From: CAZIQY01 sp964541605
GTDB taxonomy: Bacteria; Desulfobacterota; Syntrophia; Syntrophales; UBA2185
DNA: 24,146 nucleotides
Direction of reading: 5' to 3'
NCBI GenBank assembly: GCA_964541605.1
Contig: CAZIQY010000040.1
Span: forward strand, 1-24,146
Shown: piece after piece, positions 21,249 through 24,146 of the stretch
Layout of the letters: every line of letters begins with the position of its first letter
Numbering within the stretch: the first letter of the stretch is position 1
Notes under the pieces: model-generated
Database searches by the model: none
What the model was told of the DNA's origin: nothing
The model's input: the letters and a program-made list of their open reading frames with translations, nothing else
Program-made: the position numbers and the translations under genes

Positions 21249-22184
21249 ATGGCATCGGCAAGCGGCGGTTATATGTACATTCCCCTGGAACGGATTATCG
21301 TGGAGAAACAGATCAGAACCGGCATCGATATGGAGTCGGATTCGTTCAAAGCTCTTGTGGCTTCCGTCAAGGCGAGGGGTATCCTGGAGCCGGTCATCGT
21401 CGTCGGGAAGGAGGATAAATATCTTCTTCTGGCCGGCGAGCGACGGTTTCTCGCCTGCAAGCAACTCGACCTCGTTGCCATTCCGGCACGGGTACTGGAT
21501 CAGGTCAGGGATCAGGCGGAGATCATCGAGATTCAGATGATTGAAAACTTTCAGCGGGAAGACATCGATCCCATCGACATGGGAAACGCCTTTGTTGATT
21601 TCATAAAAGTGAAGCATAACAACGCGGAGTTCAATCAGATTCTCAATAACATTATCTCTTACGGAATCGATCCCGGCAGGGTCGATAACGCATTTGCGTC
21701 AACTGTTGACGCAATCGCACAAAGCTCAGGGAAATCAATGACATCAATCAAAAACACCCTGACACTTTTGAAGCTTCCGCCGGAGATTCAGAGTGCCGTC
21801 AAGAAAGGTCTCATCGGGGTCTCCCAGGGCTATATCTTCGCCGCCAATCTGGATAATCCTGGTCTCATGGAGGTCTTCAATGCCATTCAGGAAAAACCTG
21901 TTACGAATGCCGCCCTGACCAGCATGCTCAAAGCCTGTACAAAGGTGAAAAGAGACCTGAGCGGCATGAAGCCCAAGCCTTTTGCAAAATACTACCCGAA
22001 CCTGCGGGCTATGAAGACGGCGATCGAAAAGGGGAAGGGGAAATTTGCCAGGACCGATCTGGAAAAGCTGTTGAACGATCTCCGTACAGTATGCGCCCTG
22101 GTTGAACAACAGGTTCAGGAGGCGCCAGAAGAACCGGCTACGGAATCTTCAGCGGCATCCAAGCCGTCCAAAAATCTTGCCTGA
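21249..22184 (+). CDS. Orphan ParB/Spo0J-family protein
   Basis: A 311-residue protein with the ParB N-terminal CTP-binding domain: IPLERIIVEKQIR, GERRFLACK (GERRxxA box, 63-69) and ENFQREDIDPID (99-110). The helix-turn-helix at about 150-185 (SGKSMTSIKNTLTLLKLP) is preceded by an unusual insertion of roughly 25-30 residues (about 123-150) compared with chromosomal ParB. The C-terminus is Glu/Ala/Ser-rich. There is no parA next to it, so plasmid-type partition is unlikely. Orphan ParB proteins occur in mobile islands and phages as DNA-binding CTP switches. AAAGGAG lies 9 bases before the ATG. Function beyond CTP and DNA binding is open. Confidence 0.85.
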   Translation: MASASGGYMYIPLERIIVEKQIRTGIDMESDSFKALVASVKARGILEPVIVVGKEDKYLLLAGERRFLACKQLDLVAIPARVLDQVRDQAEIIEIQMIENFQREDIDPIDMGNAFVDFIKVKHNNAEFNQILNNIISYGIDPGRVDNAFASTVDAIAQSSGKSMTSIKNTLTLLKLPPEIQSAVKKGLIGVSQGYIFAANLDNPGLMEVFNAIQEKPVTNAALTSMLKACTKVKRDLSGMKPKPFAKYYPNLRAMKTAIEKGKGKFARTDLEKLLNDLRTVCALVEQQVQEAPEEPATESSAASKPSKNLA

Positions 22185-22368
22185 ACAGATTAAAATCAAT
22201 AAACAAACTCCATTCTTTGATAACAATCTAACCCTTGATGAATAAAGGCTCGTAACCGACCGTGCATTTACTTCTATGATGATCCATTGAATAATACTAT
22301 ATGATAATATTTATTGACATATAATATCATATGATATAATATGATTACACGCGCGATGGAGTTATGGA
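22185..22368. other. AT-rich spacer with the toxin-antitoxin promoter region
   Basis: Bases 22185-22290 show nothing recognisable. From about 22290 the sequence becomes very AT-rich with repeated ATATGAT units and contains the promoter and palindrome described separately. No gene was found. Confidence 0.6.
22314..22342 (+). promoter_or_regulatory. Strong promoter overlapping a palindrome, upstream of the MqsR/Panacea locus
   Basis: TTGACA (22314-22319) and TATAAT (22335-22340) are both consensus with a 15-base spacer; TAATAT two bases later would give 17. The perfect palindrome ATATCATATGATAT (22324-22337) fills the spacer and overlaps the -10. The downstream HTH antitoxin could thus repress by occlusion, as is usual for toxin-antitoxin operons. 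Confidence 0.7.
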
Positions 22369-22618
22369 ATGGTTGATCAGGATGGCATAAATAAATTTCT
22401 TGGCTACTTCAAAAAATGCGTGACGGAAAAAGGCCTGCTTTTGATACGAAGACAGAGATTTCCCAGGTGAAGTTTGGGAGTTCGGGAAGCTGATCGAATA
22501 TGAAGACATTTATATTAAGTTAAAACTAAAAACCGGCAATAAGCCTGTATGTATTTCCTTTCACCTCTTTGAAAGAGAGGCAAGATATCCATTTAAAAGG
22601 AAAGGAGAATTCAAATGA
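22369..22618 (+). pseudogene. Broken MqsR-family toxin gene
   Basis: ATG 22369 starts a frame reading MVDQDGINKFLGYFKK and KGLLLIRRQ, then stops at 22468-22470. From about 22457, in the +1 frame, the reading continues DFPGEVWEFGKLIEYEDIYI, then KLKLKTGNKPVCISFHLFE, to TGA 22616-22618, which overlaps the antitoxin ATG. N- and C-terminal pieces both match the MqsR-like toxin family as I know it (KGLYxxxRR ... VWVFGKE...IYIKLKL...CISFH). About 40 middle codons are lost and the frame is broken. The remaining antitoxin therefore appears to have no cognate toxin here. Confidence 0.65.
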
Positions 22619-23613
22619 AAGAAGTATGTCCAATTTGTGAGAAAGAATCACGGGCAAAGGTAATAAAGAAAAAAGAATCAATGAATGTTCGGGGTGAACT
22701 CATTGATGTGGAGTATAAAGTTTTTAAATGCGATGCATGCGGTGAAGAGTATATGGATACCGAAACTGAGCATGATCCATTTGTGTCTGCCTACGCCATT
22801 TATCGAAAAAAGCACAATATGTTGCAACCCGAGGAAATTAAGGAAATTAGAAGAAAATATGGGCTTACGCAAGGCGAACTCAGCAGTCTCCTTGGCTGGG
22901 GTGGCGCCACGTTAAGCAGGTATGAAAATGGCGCGCTTCAAGACAAGACCCACGACAATCAACTGAAGCTTTTGGGGGATCCTCGGAATATGCTCAAGAT
23001 ACTTACCGAGAATTCAGATGTATTGAGGGAGCAAAAAAGGACTCAACTGGTTTCAAATATTAAAAAGATAGCGAAGAATGAGTATCCTATTGAGCGATAC
23101 ATAGAAGAATGGAGTACAAAACGAGAGATATCTGTGTATTCGGGCTTCAAATCTTTCGATCTGGATAAGTTCATTAATTGCATACTTTACTTCTGTAATG
23201 GTGGGTTGCTTAAGACGGCCATTAACAAGCATCTTTTCTACGCCGATTTCAAACACTTCAAAGAGTACCAGACTAGCATAACCGGCGCCTGGTATGTACA
23301 TCTGCCTTATGGCCCTGTTCCGGATAACTACGAGATTTATCTTGCGACTTTAGTCAATGAAAGGGCAATCGACGTCAATGAAATTTCTTACGAATGGAAA
23401 GACTTTATCGGCGAGGAATATAGGTCATTGGAAAAACCTGATCTTGCGCTCTTTTCGGACAGTGAGCTGAAAATATTGGCGACAATAAAAGAGCATTTCA
23501 AGGGATATTCGGCTAAAGCCATTAGTGAATTTTCCCATGAGGAAAAAGGGTATCAAGAAACTGCGACGGGTCAACCAATATCTTATGAACATGCTGAGGC
23601 ATTAAGGATATGA
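22615..23613 (+). CDS. Zinc-finger/HTH antitoxin with C-terminal Panacea (DUF4065) domain
   Basis: A 332-residue three-part antitoxin. An MqsA/YgiT-like zinc finger carries C5, C8, C39 and C42 (VCPICEK, FKCDACGEEY). An XRE-type helix-turn-helix spans about 72-112 (KYGLTQGELSSLLGWGGATL, then SRYENG). A Panacea/DUF4065 (SocA-like) domain spans about 185-300 (KFINCILYF, KTAINKHLFYADF, WYVHLPYGPVPDNYE). Panacea domains are known as versatile toxin-neutralising modules; the zinc finger and HTH should give operon autoregulation. The ATG overlaps the stop of the broken toxin gene, and AAAGGAG lies upstream. The protein looks intact, so it may persist as an orphan regulator or as an anti-addiction function. 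Confidence 0.85.
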   Translation: MKEVCPICEKESRAKVIKKKESMNVRGELIDVEYKVFKCDACGEEYMDTETEHDPFVSAYAIYRKKHNMLQPEEIKEIRRKYGLTQGELSSLLGWGGATLSRYENGALQDKTHDNQLKLLGDPRNMLKILTENSDVLREQKRTQLVSNIKKIAKNEYPIERYIEEWSTKREISVYSGFKSFDLDKFINCILYFCNGGLLKTAINKHLFYADFKHFKEYQTSITGAWYVHLPYGPVPDNYEIYLATLVNERAIDVNEISYEWKDFIGEEYRSLEKPDLALFSDSELKILATIKEHFKGYSAKAISEFSHEEKGYQETATGQPISYEHAEALRI

Positions 23614-23657
23614 AAATGCAGTAACTGGTTAACGTGGAGAAAGACAGTGTTCGCAGA

Positions 23658-23700
23658 AAAAGCCCCGTTTCTCATTGCGAGAAATGGGGCTTTTTATTTT
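23658..23700. terminator. Bidirectional intrinsic terminator between the antitoxin gene and ilvD
   Basis: A 17-bp stem pairs AAAAAGCCCCGTTTCTC (23658-23674) with GAGAAATGGGGCTTTTT (23680-23696), with one G-U and a 5-base loop. T-runs on both strands let it end both the + transcript of the antitoxin and the - transcript of ilvD. Confidence 0.9.
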
Positions 23701-23724
23701 ACGGTTCTTTTGGATATTTTAGTT

Positions 23725-24146
23725 TCAGTCCTTGAAAACGGCGCCGGTGCTTGCCGATGTGACCAGGCTCGCATACCGTGCGAGGTAGCCGGTTTTTATC
23801 GCCGGCGGGCGCGGCTTGAAGGCCTTCTGCCGCTTCTTCAGTTCATCCGGGCTGACTTTCAGGGTGATCGTTTTATTCGGGATATCAATGGCAATCGTAT
23901 CCCCTTCCTTGACGAGGGCGATAGGACCCCCTTCGGCCGCTTCCGGAGAGATGTGTCCGATGGCGGCGCCGCGGGTACCCCCGCTGAACCTGCCGTCGGT
24001 CAGGAGCGCGACGCTGGTATCAAGCCCCATCCCCGCGATGGCGGACGTCGGTCCGAGCATCTCCCTCATGCCGGGGCCGCCCTTCGGCCCTTCGTAACGT
24101 AAGACGACGATATCGCCCGCTTTGATCTTTCCACCCAAGATGGCGG
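23725..24146 (-). CDS. ilvD: Dihydroxy-acid dehydratase, C-terminal part (cut by the window edge)
   Basis: The C-terminal 140 residues of IlvD; the frame is open to the end of the window, so the rest lies beyond it. Diagnostic segments are VVLRYEGPKGGPGMREML, TDGRFSGGTRG, IGHISPEAAEGGPIALVK, GDTIAIDIPNK and GYLARYASLV. The enzyme is an Fe-S dehydratase converting 2,3-dihydroxy-isovalerate or -methylvalerate to the 2-oxo acid in branched-chain amino acid synthesis. The PEAAEGG and GRFSGG segments belong to the substrate and metal region typical of the family. This is a core gene on the opposite strand and marks the right border of the accessory island. Confidence 0.95.
   Translation of the reverse strand, partial: AILGGKIKAGDIVVLRYEGPKGGPGMREMLGPTSAIAGMGLDTSVALLTDGRFSGGTRGAAIGHISPEAAEGGPIALVKEGDTIAIDIPNKTITLKVSPDELKKRQKAFKPRPPAIKTGYLARYASLVTSASTGAVFKD

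Overview
The window looks like a chromosomal segment of an anaerobic, probably syntrophic or sulfate-reducing bacterium of the former Deltaproteobacteria (Desulfobacterota). This is an inference from gene content: a 2-hydroxyacyl-CoA dehydratase activator (an oxygen-sensitive iron-sulfur ATPase), a beta-oxidation-like acyl-CoA cluster, PAS-GGDEF signalling, and many REP-like palindromes of the 'GTCATTCCCGCG' and 'GTCATCCCGGAC' types. No rRNA or tRNA gene was seen, so the lineage is not fixed.

Layout. (1) 27-4172: a membrane-anchored M14/M99-like zinc carboxypeptidase, a solitary dehydratase activator, a three-PAS diguanylate cyclase and a GNAT acetyltransferase, all on +. (2) 4266-11412: a four-gene acyl-CoA cluster on +. 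It encodes a hydratase-SDR-SCP2 protein (a domain-permuted relative of peroxisomal MFE-2), a fusion of a degenerate HMG-CoA-synthase-like domain with a DUF35 zinc-ribbon/OB domain and an SDR, an SCP2/BbsB-type thiolase, and an acyl-CoA dehydrogenase. Together these cover oxidation, hydration, second oxidation and thiolysis of an acyl-CoA whose identity the sequence does not give. The SDR parts of the first two genes share a 660-bp block with no difference found by eye. (3) 11413-23613: an accessory defence and toxin-antitoxin island with lower GC and many remnants. In order it holds vapBC (-), higBA, a DUF1016 gene with its nuclease core deleted, a 5' stub of hsdS, an intact type III restriction-modification pair (mod/res), a stub resembling AlbA_2/Schlafen, dinD, an orphan ParB, and a broken MqsR-type toxin upstream of an intact zinc-finger/HTH/Panacea antitoxin. 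(4) 23725-24146: the C-terminal part of ilvD on -, back in core metabolism, separated from the island by a bidirectional terminator.

The island is patterned by repeats. Three copies (about 12579, 13638, 14663) carry a REP hairpin followed by the same promoter-like TTGACG-15 nt-TATACT block and leader, and stand before higBA, the DUF1016 operon and mod. Two of the three end in a hairpin with a T-run. A 98-bp MITE-like palindrome at 11461-11558 has a half copy inside the hsdS stub. The best candidates for something undescribed are the fused HMGCS-like/DUF35/SDR protein with its conversion-homogenised SDR module, and the repeated promoter-leader-terminator element in front of defence genes.
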